Shown here one piece after another: positions 22,055 through 34,215 of a stretch of 64,000 bases of DNA. The notes beneath the pieces were generated by a model that ran no database searches, was not told where the DNA came from, and was given only the letters and a program-made list of their open reading frames with translations. Position numbers and translations under genes: made by a program. The stretch is taken from contig JAGTXX020000015.1 in the NCBI GenBank assembly GCA_019044685.2, positions 1,426,001-1,490,000 on the forward strand, written 5' to 3'. Origin of the DNA: Nannochloris sp. 'desiccata' (lineage: Eukaryota > Chlorophyta > Trebouxiophyceae > Chlorellales > Chlorellaceae). How positions within the stretch are numbered: position 1 is the stretch's first letter; each line of letters begins with the position of its first letter.

Positions 22055-22321
22055 TTTGTATGGTTGGTGATTTTAATCCTGCTGGTGAAAATAGTAAAAT
22101 TAAGATCTAATGGGTATAATTGCTGTGATGCGCTGTGCCAAACAACTGAACAACTCCCGATGGATTTTGATTACACTATTAGGTCAAGTAAAAGATTGTT
22201 TCTCACTTGGTTGCTCCCTATTTCCACAAGATTTCACTTCATCGGTTCTATCTTTCTCTTTGATTGATCCACCACACCTCCCTTCAAGTTGATTGATAAT
22301 TTTTACAGCATAAACTTTCAT

Positions 22322-23571
<1,250 letters not shown>

Positions 23572-23835
23572 CGTAACTAAAATTTATTAATTGTTTTTAA
23601 AATAAATCTTTGGAATTGTATAAGGAATCAAGCACAAACTGCGCATGCGCTCACAAAATCAAGATCTATAGATACAGTTACTCCCAAATATATAACAAAA
23701 GTTTAAAGGGCACCTAAAGATGAGTAAATCTATATACTCTAATGCGCCGCCAGCTTTGGCCACGAGAGAGAAAAAATATTAGAATGCCTCCTCGTCGCCG
23801 TGATCAACTATAGATGGCTTCCCACCTCCTCATCT

Positions 23836-25833
23836 TTATTGCTGAATCAGCTTTACCCACCCAGACCGTACTCCAGCCTCAGCTCCATGGAAAGAAATCT
23901 CTAAGAACCTCGGTCCAGCTACTCTCTTCTCGTTAGCTTGCATCTTCTCCGGCTGTGGCTGCTGTGTTTTACCACCACCTCCTTTGCCCTGCTGCTTTCC
24001 ATGCTTTGCTTCAGGTAGCAACGTCTCCATCATCTCTCTAACAGAATCTGGAAACCTCCCTCCACCTCGTACAGGCTCTACAATCACATCAGGGCGGCGT
24101 TGATGACGTAACTCCAGCTCCCCGTTGCCTCTCCGACCCATCAATAAGGTAGAATGTGACGTCCTTGTCAGCGTTGATGGTCCTTTTGCCACGTCGCCAT
24201 TGGGCGCAATATGCACCCACGTGAGATTCTCGACATATTTACACCCCCAAGCTTTTGCCATACAGTTGACAGCTTGCCCTACGTGTTGTTTAGTGGCCCA
24301 AAGACAGATGATGGCGTCGGTCGCAAGACAGTCCGTGAGCGGTAGAGTAGTTAATCGAGAGATTGTGATGCCAATTTGATGGTTATCCGATAAAGGAGCG
24401 TTAATAATGACACCGATGATGGTCTCAGGACCTAATGAAGCGAAATTAAAGGTGAAAATGTCGTCTGTAAGGACGATCTTTGAGCCTTCTAGTGCTGCAG
24501 CAGTTGTGACGGGGCCACCATGAGCATCACGTAATTTGTTTTCAGTTTTTGAAGGGCAATACGGTTGTACTTCTCTTGCCACCCATCCTGGCAATTTACT
24601 TCCTTTATCCAGTTTAATAATAGTCATTCTTTCCATCTCTTCGTCATCAAATTCTTGTTGAATAGCCAGAGCAGCAGTACCATTTGCTAAAAGTGCAGGA
24701 CGACGACGAGGAGCTCGCCGCTTGCCTTTGAACGCAGCAGCTTTCCCAGCATTGCTAATTGAAGCGTTATTTATACTATCATCAGTAGCACCACGTGATA
24801 ATAGCACATCTAGAAGGGGGGGTGCCACTGTTTTTACTTTCCTTAGAGTGCCAGCTATGAATTCATCCTCGCTGTCAGTATCTATACCGCCGCCACCACC
24901 ACCGCCGGCACTTGTATTTCTTATTTTATTCCTATTGAAGCTACCCTTTGATACAGGTCTTGCTGCTATTCCTGCTGTTGTAGAAGGTAATACTCTCTTA
25001 GTGCCGGAGAGCTTTTTAGGCTCTTTTTCTAGTGTTTGCACCGCTGGTCTTACTTGCTTAAGCTCCCCTAGCGGTAGTCCTCGGCCTCCTCCCCCTGCAT
25101 GCTTACTAATGTCTGCTCCACTAATTTGATTCTTTTTCTGGTTTGTAGCTAGTGCGGAAGGAGCTTGTGGTTGTGCTATTATACTAGGTGCGCTTGTAGG
25201 TGATCGTTCTCCACGAAGCAAGGCATCTACACGAGTTTGAATCTGCTGTGCTACAGGTGATGTCCACAGCGTGCTTAGCGTGGGTTTATGCTGTTCAAGG
25301 CAAGCTCGTACCGCTGCTAATGAGATTGAAGCGGTTTCTTCTCCTGGAACATACCATCTAGAATGTCTGTAGAAATGTCTGCATTGGGATCCTGTGCGGT
25401 GAGGTAAAGCTATACTAAATACACCCTGTAATTAGAGAAACAAGGCGGTGAGTCGGTTATTTCGATCTTCGTTTTTAGGTTACACACAAGCCAGAATATA
25501 CTATTTTTCTTGTTTCTCACCCAATAGGATATGGACCATTTGTTCTGTCTAAATTCACGGAGTCTCTGTTCAAAAGTGGCTACTTCCTGAAGAGACCAAG
25601 GTCCTGTAGCGAGACGCTGGCCCGGGAGCGGAAGAGAACGAAGATAACCATCTGGGCTGCAGTAGGGAGAAATGAAGGCAATTTGCGGGTCAGTCCTAAG
25701 TTGTAGTGATAGTATAAACGCAATAGAATATAGATACGCACTTGGTCTTGCGTTCAAGCCAAGCTTTTCTGACAATTGGCGACCATGCCTGCACAGCATC
25801 AGCTATGAACACGTTTTCCAAGAGATGTGGCAT
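23836..25833 (-). CDS. Myb/SANT-like protein fused to a catalytically degraded MT-A70 domain
   Basis: Three exons, 25833-25742, 25695-25521 and 25425-23836, give 618 residues. Residues about 55-115 look like a Myb/SANT-type DNA-binding unit split by an intron (GPWSLQEVATFEQRL, NKWSISYW, LPHRTGSQCRHFY). Residues about 120-340 are low complexity with basic patches. Residues about 365-615 resemble the MT-A70 methyltransferase family (METTL3/14 and the MTA1/MTA9 DNA-adenine methyltransferase complex). The catalytic DPPW is replaced by NAPL at residues 431-434, so it is probably inactive and may scaffold an active partner. Later family features remain: ICLWATKQHVGQAVNCM, WGCKYVENLTW and RTSHSTLLMGRRG. 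Family good, exact subfamily uncertain. Confidence 0.75.
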
Positions 25834-26082
25834 CAATTCCTTGACCACATACACCACCAAGACAAGGTGAAAATGTAAATTATAAGAAATTATGCAGAAG
25901 ATATTGTCTACAGCTGGTAGTAAATTCAAGTTTTCAGAAAAAGTGAGATAATTTTGAGAGCTATAAACTGCAGTTTTGAAACCCTAAACACATCCATTAA
26001 ATCCTATATATATTATCCCATCCATATAGCAGTCGCAGGTCCGAAAATTAAATATTTTATCTGCCTATACCTGATCACTTCT
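25834..26082. promoter_or_regulatory. Shared divergent promoter region (MT-A70 protein / DNAJC8)
   Basis: Only 249 bp separate the two start codons, on opposite strands, so both promoters must lie here. AT-rich; no specific element can be named. Confidence 0.4.
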
Positions 26083-27278
26083 ATGGATGCACCTCAGTCT
26101 GGTCAGGAACATCCTGTTCCAGATGCTCCTGCCATAGTAACAACCCTACACGATGCTGTTGTCACTGATGCTGCGCCCGAGCCGCCCCAAACAGTCGCAG
26201 AAGGCGATGAAGCTGGCCCAGGCCCATCCTCTGCCGCTCTGCCACCCGCAGGGGAAGAAGAAGATCCACTGGTAGTAGCACAACGAGAACAGGAAGAGAG
26301 AGAAAAAGCCCTAGAAGAAGCGTTGAACATCCAGTCTTACGATGATGTAGACATGAGGGTAAGAATAACTTAGAATTGAAATTATTTTAATCTTTCTCTG
26401 CCACTGCACGAGTTCCGCCTTTTTCCATTATTTTCCTCTATTTTTATCTAACCATATAATGTCTCTTTGATTCTTCAATCAAATTTCTCCAGGCATTTTA
26501 TTCCGATATGAAGGAAGTAGACCGTGAAAACGAAGTTAATCGCATTTTAGGCGCCTTTAAATTAAATCCTTATGAGATGCTCGGCCTGAAATTCACCGTG
26601 AGTGATGAGGATATAAAAAGAGCTTATAGAAAGGTCTCTTTAGCAGTCCATCCTGATAAATGTTCACACACACGATCCAAAGACGCATTTGAAATCATTG
26701 GACATGCCCAAAAAGAACTCTTAAACGGAGAAAAACGGAAGTCTTTGGATTTTTTGCTTGGTGTTGCCAAAGAAGAAGTTCAAAAGGAGTGGAAGAAAGC
26801 AGCAAAGCATGACGCAGCAGCTCGCTTAGCTGCAGTTTTAGATGAAACTGGTAAATCTGGAGTTGAAGCAGGGTGGGAACAGACTGCAGAGTTCCATGAA
26901 GCTTGGAAAATCAAGGCAAGAGACGTTTTAGCAAAGGCCGAGTGGCGTCGGCGGAAAATGACAAAACGGGTCCAGGAAGAGGAAGAAAGAGCGAAACAGG
27001 AGCATAAACAGGAAAAGGAGGAGAGCAAGAAGAAAAGAGAAGCGGATAAAGATTGGGAAAGCGGGAGAGATGAGAGGATAGGCTCGTGGAGGAATTTTGT
27101 GAGTGGTAGCGGAAAAAAAAGTAAAAAAAGTAAAAAGAGCGGTGGTGGTGGTGTAGGGAGTGTTAGTGGTGGATTGAAGCCTCCTAAGGCGAAGACGAAT
27201 GATGAAGATAAGAGATATGTGCAAAGACCTGTAGGAGAGCAATTTAGACCGCCACCTCCTTCTGCTCCAAGATATTAA
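26083..27278 (+). CDS. DNAJC8: DNAJC8-type spliceosome-associated J protein
   Basis: Exons 26083-26358 and 26493-27278 encode 353 residues. An acidic, Pro-rich N-terminus is followed by a J domain at about residues 115-180 with the HPD motif near 145-147, which stimulates Hsp70 ATPase. After it comes a long charged helix (about 205-275) and the DNAJC8 signature ESGRDERIGSWRNF, then a basic Lys/Ser tail and LKPPKAK. DNAJC8 (Spf31) is nuclear and co-purifies with spliceosomes. The start is the first ATG of the exon, giving MDAPQSGQEH. The order J domain, coiled coil, W-R-N-F motif matches the family and not other J proteins. Confidence 0.9.
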
Positions 27279-27392
27279 ATTCGATATGTATGAGTTGTAA
27301 CCTGATGCTTATATCTATCCTGATATTTTAATTAATCAAGGCGGGAACAAAGAAGCGATTTAACATTAAAACAGCGTACATCCTCTATTAAA

Positions 27393-28642
27393 TTACACCT
27401 CAGTATTAATTGCTGAAGCTTTGTTTATGCGATCAAACATATTCCCAAAAGTCTTGGCTTCATTCTTCTTATCAACTACCTGCGCATGCTGCACAGCCAA
27501 CGCCAACTCAATTGCCGCCGCTGCTGCCTGGTCATCATTGCCACGCCCCATGTGCTTCAATATTTCAACATCTGCTTGTGCAGCATCATATTCATGCCTT
27601 CCAATAAATGCTTTACATCTTCTAGCCAAAATTTTAACGCAGCCAGGGTCTAATTCCAGGGCTTTATTACAAATCTCCACTGCAGCCCCAAACTCCTTGG
27701 TAGCCAGATAGACAGCAGCTATGTTGCCAAGCACAGCAACTCTATTGAGATCAACTTCATTCTGATCTGCACGGCTAAGGCCACGGACAAGATCTACAAT
27801 CGACTTTGCACGCTGGTAGTGTTCCAAAGCTGTTGGGTAGTCCCCTGCACGGTAAGCAGTGTTGCCTTGCCGACGCTCTGTCAACTGCAAGAGAGAAATA
27901 CAAAGAGTATACGCGAATAAATAGTGGGGATGTATTTGGTAGCATTACCACAGCCTTATACTAGAAACTGCATGATGAATTCATAAGCATATACAGTACA
28001 TAAAATCACTTAAAGAAAAAACCTTACGTGTTCGTTCAGAGCTTCTACCAATTGATCCGTTGGCAACCTCGCCACTTGTTTTGTCTTTGCTTCAAATTCT
28101 TGATGGTACTCATTCTGAGGATCCTTTAACATACGTAACATGAACTCTTCAGCATCTTTTTCAGTTAATCTACCTTCATCCATTAACTTTTGAGCTTCTC
28201 TTAGCATCTCAATCACTCGTGGATTTGTTGCCCATTTTGAAAAATCGCCTTTTGGGTCATTAGCAAAAGTTTGTACTATACGTCGCAGTACTTTATTACG
28301 TAAGAATGGAGCGATAGCCACCTGTGCATCGTACTCAGATTCAAGTACTTTGTCTCTGAAACGGAGGGCAGCTGTTTTCTCTTGGAGCTGGACTGCTTGT
28401 TTGACTTCACGGCGTTGATGTTTTTCAACAAGGGGGCGGTTTTCGGGGCGGGAGAGAAATTCTTTAAAACTAGCTTCCTGCATTTAAAGATAATGGGTAA
28501 TGATATAGATTGGAATTTATATTAGTAAAGAGGAGCTGGCGGGTCTGTGGTTACTTATAAAAAAGGGGCCTATTGTTGCACTCACCATTGCTTTGCCTTG
28601 ATCACCACCGCCAAACATGTCACCCATTCCACCACCAAACAT
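27393..28642 (-). CDS. TPR protein, co-chaperone-like, not identified further
   Basis: Three exons, 28642-28586, 28477-28028 and 27884-27393, all in phase 0, encode 332 residues. It starts with a Gly/Met-rich MFGGGMGDMFGGGDQGKAM. Residues about 20-165 are charged and helical (ENRPLVEKHQRREVKQAV, NPRVIEMLREAQKLMDEG), the latter a little like the DP/STI1 motif of Hsp70/Hsp90 co-chaperones. Residues about 172-300 hold three TPR motifs (GNTAYRAGDYPTALEHY, GNIAAVYLATKEFGAAV, RRCKAFIGRHEYDAA). TPRs bind peptide tails of partners; which partner is not clear. Its 3' end faces DNAJC8 with 114 bp between. The gene model is good, the function inferred only from the domain. Confidence 0.7.
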
Positions 28643-29292
28643 GATTGCAAAGTAGGAAGGATACCTTTGCAGAGGTCAAAAAAGTAATCAATGATTTTAT
28701 GAGTTAGATTCAGCACTTTTCTTTGCCAAAGCTGGGAGGTTTTTGCTATTGAGCAGACTGATTGATCAACGGTGTAATTTGACCGCAAAGTGATGAAAGT
28801 ATAGTAACACGCTTTTAGCCCCTTGCTTACAGAGCAGCCTAAATTTATTAAAGCCACTAAAGTTGCTTTTTACTCTTCTTAATGTCTCCGCAAGCTGCAA
28901 AAATTCGACCTACTGCTAGAGTTGACCAAGTCTCTATCTTTGACTTGAGTTTTGGAGCCTAATAGACGTTTATGTAGAGCTGACAGCTAATACTATTGTT
29001 TGCAAAAATTTAATACACTCTCAGGGTAGGCCATACCTTTGATATATTAGGTTTTAGAGCGATCCTGTTCAATCATCTTTGGTCAAAAATTCTAGCAAGC
29101 TTTAGGTGAGCACTTGGCAGCTTTTTGGACATGATGAGCACCAGTTGCGATGTTGATAATCTACTCAGATGCGCTTTAATGGTCAATGTAAACCATTGCA
29201 AACCCCTCTTCTCTTCATGCACTTGATTTTCAATCTTTGACAAAATTGTCCAGTCCCCTCCTGCAGGCCATCCCTTAGCAAATCCTAGCATC
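28643..29292. promoter_or_regulatory. Divergent upstream region between the TPR and ankyrin genes
   Basis: 650 bp with no gene seen; the start codons of the TPR gene (minus) and ankyrin gene (plus) lie at the two ends, so it should contain both promoters. No named motif is supported. Confidence 0.4.
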
Positions 29293-29961
29293 ATGGAAGA
29301 AATTATGAAAAAACGCCAAAAGGAGATTGAAAAGTCCTATGAGGAGCAATGGGATGAAGGTCGTGGTTCTCATCACCCTGATTATGATCCCGAAGCCGCT
29401 GGTGAAGACGTGGTCAAAGCCTCTCGTGAAACCGAGGAGCTCTACAACGCCATTGTCAAAAATGACATCAAGCTAGTATACAAAAAGATTGAGGATGGAG
29501 CTGACGTCAACTTTGTCTACGGCCGTGCCTACCGCTGCCCTGAAGGGTATACCCCGCTCATGGTTGCCGCTCACCGCGGGAGACTTGAATGCGCTAAAGC
29601 GTTACTCCGTGCGGGTGCCGATCCCAACTATGTCAACGGAGCTGGTGATTTGGTCCTTTTCTGGGCGCTTGACGGTGGCGTAGAGATGACAAAACTCTTT
29701 GTCGACTATGGGGCCGACCTCGATGCCGAAACTCCCAAAAATTGGACTCCTTTAAGCTATGCCAAGGCTAAAGGAAAGTATGGCGCCACTGAAGAAAAGG
29801 GAATCTATCCTGAGGATGTTCTCAAATATTATGGAGCGTCTAAGTATGGGAGTGGACCTCCAGCACTCGGTGACCGCTCTCCAAGAGAGTCTTATAATCC
29901 TGAAGGAGAAGGATTTATGAGAGAGAGAGGAAGCTATCAAGCACCTCCTGAACATCCTTAA
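29293..29961 (+). CDS. Ankyrin-repeat protein
   Basis: Intronless, 222 residues. A charged N-terminal helix (about 1-50) precedes three to four ankyrin repeats at about residues 50-165 (IEDGADVNF, GYTPLMVAAHRGRLECAKAL, GADPNYVN, GGVEMTKLFVDYGADLD, NWTPLSYAKAKG). The tail is Gly/Pro-rich. Ankyrin repeats mediate protein binding; nothing else in the protein points to a substrate or compartment, and I do not recognise an orthologue. The ATG gives MEEIMKKRQK and is preceded by no in-frame extension that looks coding. Confidence 0.8.
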   Translation: MEEIMKKRQKEIEKSYEEQWDEGRGSHHPDYDPEAAGEDVVKASRETEELYNAIVKNDIKLVYKKIEDGADVNFVYGRAYRCPEGYTPLMVAAHRGRLECAKALLRAGADPNYVNGAGDLVLFWALDGGVEMTKLFVDYGADLDAETPKNWTPLSYAKAKGKYGATEEKGIYPEDVLKYYGASKYGSGPPALGDRSPRESYNPEGEGFMRERGSYQAPPEHP

Positions 29962-30316
29962 GCTGCTCAGTGTTGATATTTTGTAAGCGTAGTTTGGGGA
30001 GGGGGTTGGGAGAAATTAATTGGCAGCATGGTGGCGGGAGAGTCACAGCATGGCCAAGTTTTTTTAGTTTTTTTTCTGGAAGCTCTTTTAAGGCCCAGCG
30101 GCTGCATAAATAGCATCAAAATATATAGATTAAAATTTATTTGACTTCCTGTTGTTTATTATTTCTGTTCTCAGGTTGTTTGCAGCGCATCGCGCTCCTC
30201 ATTTTGTTTAATAGATCACTTAATCATCACCTTCTTTAGATTAAAAAAAACGCAATTCGATTAAAAATAGACCTTCGTAATAACGGGGAAAATATTTGAA
30301 TATATTCTACATACCA
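29962..30316. other. Intergenic, upstream of the Erv/ALR gene
   Basis: 355 bp, AT-rich, no gene seen. It holds the ankyrin gene's 3' region and the promoter of the Erv/ALR gene. Confidence 0.4.
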
Positions 30317-30964
30317 ATGAACGACCAATGGGTTCGCGATGTGCAGCAACATTGTGATCAGTTCGCTCGCTCGGTTATGAACCTCTGCAACGCTGTGGTG
30401 TCTCGCTTGCCTGGCCAACAACCGCAGAAACACCACCAGCTGCCCCAGAACTCAGCTGCAGTGACATTCTTAAATCCAAATCTAGCAGAGTATGGGCTTT
30501 CCAAGCACTCGAAAACTACACAAACAACTGCCGGTAGTTCTTTTTCATTTTCAGCGGCGGGGGCGGCAGGAATCACAAAAGAAGATATTGGTAGAGCTAC
30601 TTGGCTTTTTCTCCACACTTTAGCAGCCCAATACCCTGAAAGACCTACCCGGCAACAGCGGAAAGATGCAAAAACTTTGATAGATGTGCTTACGAGGATG
30701 TATCCTTGTGGAGAGTGTGCTCGGCATTTTAAGCAAGTCGTTGCCGCCAGCCCACCCCAAGTAGAAAATAGGAAGGCATTTTCTCACTGGATGTGTGAAG
30801 TTCACAATGTAGTTAATAGATCCTTAGGGAAGCCTTCCTTTAATTGTGATTTAGTGGAATCAAGGTGGGCTGGGTTAGAATGTGACGAGGAAGATGCATG
30901 TAGTTTGGATTTTGCTACCTATAGGAGCGGCGGTGTCGGGGCAGTGAAAAAAAAAAGGTGGTGA
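30317..30964 (+). CDS. ERV1: Erv1/ALR-type FAD-linked sulfhydryl oxidase
   Basis: Intronless, 215 residues from MNDQWVRDVQQH. The catalytic domain covers about residues 92-195: GRATWLFLHTLAAQYPERP (FAD site), YPCGECARHF with the redox pair C131/C134, and HWMCEVHNVVN with the conserved H..C..HN..N. In mitochondria Erv1/ALR passes electrons from Mia40 to cytochrome c during disulfide-linked import; plant Erv1 has the same job. A further Cys pair near the end (CDEEDAC) could be the shuttle disulfide, which in plants and protists lies C-terminal; here the spacing is C-x5-C. The tail KKKRW is basic. The family is certain; mitochondrial location is inferred. Confidence 0.9.
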   Translation: MNDQWVRDVQQHCDQFARSVMNLCNAVVSRLPGQQPQKHHQLPQNSAAVTFLNPNLAEYGLSKHSKTTQTTAGSSFSFSAAGAAGITKEDIGRATWLFLHTLAAQYPERPTRQQRKDAKTLIDVLTRMYPCGECARHFKQVVAASPPQVENRKAFSHWMCEVHNVVNRSLGKPSFNCDLVESRWAGLECDEEDACSLDFATYRSGGVGAVKKKRW

Positions 30965-31368
30965 TACTTCAATAATTTTTTCCGTTTGAATTGCATTTTT
31001 TTTTCATTTGATAATTTAGTTTTGAATTTTTAATGAAAGTAATAGATAAACACTGGTATGGAAGTGCTGTAAATAAAGTTGTTAGTATAACGAGAACAAA
31101 GTTGGGCGAGTGCAACAGAAAGAGAAGACGACGACGAGCGGGATTTTTTTTTTTTTTTTGTTTTGTTTTTTAATATAGGTGTTAGAGAGATAAAAGTCAA
31201 TCGCTAGGAGGTAGTCGAGTCACGAAATAGAAGCACAAGATTGCAGGGAGCCTGTATGAAGGGTATTCAAATGAATTTACTGCGCTGGAAGCCCTCATAT
31301 GAAAGGGAGCGCTCCCGAAGGGCCTGTACAGCTACGTACGTAGTCCGATGTAGAAGCTCAAGTAGCTT

Positions 31369-31608
31369 CATGGATGGCAAAGGCTCGCGAAGGGCCTGAC
31401 AGCAGCCATTTAATGGCTGCTGCTGATATTTACAGGATACTGGGTCCTCTTTCTCGTCCTGATTAATCTAATTCCATTGCATCTCCACCATCAGCAATGG
31501 CCACTGCGACAGCAGCAAGACGAGAAAGAGGACCCAGTGTCCTGTAAATATCAGAAGCAGCCATTAAATGGCTGCTGACAGGCCCTTCAGGAGCCTTTGC
31601 CATCCATG
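31369..31608 (-). repeat. Self-complementary 3' end of the left twin gene
   Basis: Mirror of 36509-36748: 31519-31608 (coding) pairs with 31369-31458 (3' flank), about 90 bp with five mismatches and a 60-base loop holding the stop codon at 31463. A transcript running past the stop would fold into a long hairpin. Confidence 0.85.
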
Positions 31609-33087
31609 CTGCGGCCGTTAGTTGAGCTGAAGCTTCTACATCGATATCGGAAGTGACACTAGTTTTGCGTCGCTTCTTTCTCGTGATGTTCTCTTCCTCG
31701 ACGCCATCAACTACATAGTCATCACCAAAATACCTGCGATTCATGCCAGCATTCTTACGCTTTGCGCGCAAGGGACCAGCTCCAGCATCGATTTTGGGAG
31801 CGGCGACGGTTAAAGACTGCAGCAGAAACAAAAGGCAGAAGACAGAGAGGAAAGTGAGCGAGTGAGTAAAGTAAAGTACTACAATGTAAATAAGTAAATT
31901 AAGAAGGATAGGGGATCGAAAAACAATCAGGAGACGGGAGGGACAGCAGACAGGCATGGGTGGACTGAGAAGACACGAAATTTAATTGCATGTGCACGCC
32001 AACGTTCAAAAGGCAACCTAGCATGCTAAAGAACTAATTAGCTGCGCAGCTAATTAGTTCTTCGCCTTGCAGTGTTGGTCCTGAATTAGTGATAAATGAA
32101 TAAATATCTTACCTCGGTAGTGGTGGCACTGCCAGAAATCCTTTTATTAGGGATAACGTTTCGTGGCCTAGGGGCGGTTTTTTTTGGCACGGACGGCGCG
32201 TGCACGGGCGGGAGCGGTGGTGGCAACAGCGACAGGAGCAGCACGCTGAGCTCCAAAGTCGAACAGAGGAGCACTGCTAGTAGTGCGAGCTACTTTCACA
32301 TTCTCAGGTGCGTTTTCAGAACCAGAAGCATTTCTCTTGCGCTTGGGAGCAGCGGTGGAGGGAGCAGGGGGTGCAGGAGCAGCGGTGGTGGCGTCAGCTT
32401 TAACCAACTTCAGGTGCATCTGGTTATCATGCACGCAAGCGTATATGTCAAATACGTCGCCGGTTTTTACTACAAAGGTAGATTTAATAAAAAGCGAAGC
32501 GTGAGAAGCTAAGAAGTTCAAACTGAGGCTTCACTTAAAGTGGGACGCGAGATTTAAACTTACCGGCAGCTTGCTCGAAGAGAGCTTTTGCCTGGTTTAA
32601 AGACAACCTGGTGCTCTTGGGGTTGATAATCAAGGTACCCTGAGCAATGAGAGATCCAGACGCGGTGACGATAGTTGTGTTTCTGCAGAGATTTGAAAAG
32701 CAAGTATTTGAATGATGAGAAACGAGAACAGCAATTCGAGCAAGAGGTGCGCAAAGTCACTCTTTTCTGTGCAGCATACGGTTTTAAAGCAAGCCATAGC
32801 CAACATGATTAAAACTTACACTTCCGAAGAAATCTCCTGGAAACCAGGAAGCCTTTTCAAGGCCAAGTTAGGACGGGTATTGAGCATCTGCACAAAAGTA
32901 AAGAATAAGACGTACAGCGTTAGGTTCAAATCCTCAACTGACATTGCAACAAATAGTATGGATACATGTGTGCTATTGAGAGGTCTCTAGGCAGGGTGGC
33001 ACTCACCAAGCGGGCATTGGCCTGGCTTGAGTTAACTTTGAAGTCAGAGTCAGTAATGACCTTGCGAGAGATAAAGGTAAACTCCAT
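31463..33087 (-). pseudogene. Left twin of the palindrome gene, frameshifted copy
   Basis: Exons by mirror of the right copy: 33087-33007, 32887-32820, 32682-32564, 32469-32113 and 31816-31463, with all splice sites kept. In exon 4 a T-run of 8 at 32178-32185 replaces the 7 A of the right copy, so after RAVRAKK the frame changes and stops within a few codons, dropping about 138 residues including the nuclear-type basic tail. Either this copy is inactive or truncated, or the run is an assembly error. All else is intact. The product is the same unknown protein as at 35031. Confidence 0.75.
32029..32062. repeat. 34-bp perfect palindrome in the last intron, left copy
   Basis: AAGAACTAATTAGCTGC followed at once by its reverse complement. 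Intronic in the left twin gene. The same sequence is at 36055-36088 in the right copy. Confidence 0.9.
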
Positions 33088-33904
33088 GATAGCTTTGTAG
33101 TTAGTTCTGCAAAATATTGCCGCACGCGCAATGGCAAAGGAAGAAGGACAGAGGTCAGACAAGCAACTCATCAAAATCTTTGAAAGATCAACAATGCGAA
33201 AGCAGGCCAGGATACGAGCAGCGGGGCACACCAAACGCTTCAGTACTGTCCACAATTCAAATACTCACCTTGATAGAAATCAGAATAGGGCCTGAAACTC
33301 AGGTGCAGGGATGCAAGTTGCTTGAAATTTGAAATGCTAAAATTTGAGAGATCTCATTTGTCCCGGGACTTGCCACCCTTTGGCGAAAGAGAGGGGGTTG
33401 GGGTGGGGGTTGGGGGGGGGGGGTCGGCATTTGCAAGGCTCATGCATGCAACCTTGACACCTTGAATCTGTATCCTGTGCCTGTCCTAGATATTGAGAGC
33501 CTCCGAGCGCTCGCATACAGGCAGTGTGATGCAACCTTGACTTGCGTGGTGATGGCTGGACAGCACTGGCAATGCCCCCAAACAAGTGCGCTTTCTGCGA
33601 GGCGAAAGTGCTGCTCGTAGCACGTCTAGATAGATATACACCCTCTAGGTTTGTTCAGGCCGCCGAGAGGTTGGAGAAAAGAACTTCTAGCTTTGGCAGC
33701 TTTGTTTCTGCATGTGATGTGATCTTGCATTGCTATGCGCGAGGGCAGTCGCGAGCCCACCAAGCCCACCAAGGCTGTTTTCAATATAAGAAGTATTTTA
33801 ATATAACGTTGGAATGCATGCAATCTACAATTTTGAAGTGTGCTGCCTGCTGCTTTGCTTTTTCCCTCAAGAAACTGGCAGCGGGGCGGGGGTGCCGCAG
33901 CGCA

Positions 33905-34215
33905 CGGTGAGTTAAAAGTCGTAGTTTCATGCATGTTGTAGTTACTGACAGGTTTACTTTAAAGCATTTGGGCAGTAACGTGCCTTCTTTTGCAACGTAT
34001 CCGTTTAACAAGCTAAAAGCAACTCTGTCGCATGTGTCCGGATCCGGCGGTAGGGCATAGACCAAATTGAATTGATTAAATAGAACTTGAGAAGCACATT
34101 GCTGCCTTCAAATTTCCTGTATATGTATATGACAGTGCCTCTATTTGTAATTTGCTTGCAATATAATAAGGTTTTGGACTCATAGAAAGCAATGTAGAAA
34201 TAGTAATTGTTGTGC
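33905..34215. other. Spacer of the giant palindrome
   Basis: The only unique sequence between the arms, 311 bp. No gene is seen. Both twin genes point away from it, so it and the arm parts beside it form a shared divergent promoter zone. The adjoining arm sequence has a G-run (about 33411-33422) mirrored as a C-run (about 34697-34708). Confidence 0.7.

Larger units (their letters stand above)
31054..33904. repeat. Giant palindrome, left arm (about 2.85 kb)
   Basis: It is the near-perfect reverse complement of 34216-37195; mirrored positions add to 68117-68120 through most of the arm. Differences are few (for example near 33500-33520 and an A/T-run difference at 32178-32185). The arm carries the complete left twin gene plus about 800 bp of its upstream region. 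Confidence 0.95.

Noticed and set aside
26780..27242. Minus-strand open frames opposite the DNAJC8 coiled coil
   Set aside because: Ser/Phe/Leu-rich antisense shadows of Lys/Glu codons; the plus frame is a clear DNAJC8.
32880..32960. Possible tRNA B-box GGTTCAAATCC in the palindrome arm
   Set aside because: It lies in an intron of the twin gene, no A-box is at the right distance and no stem fits; treated as chance.
33542..33910. Open frame of 122 codons in the palindrome arms, with a copy at 34180-34578
   Set aside because: It starts only at TTG, runs through the probable promoter zone of the twin genes, is Cys/Ala-rich without domain features, and the two copies end differently at the spacer.
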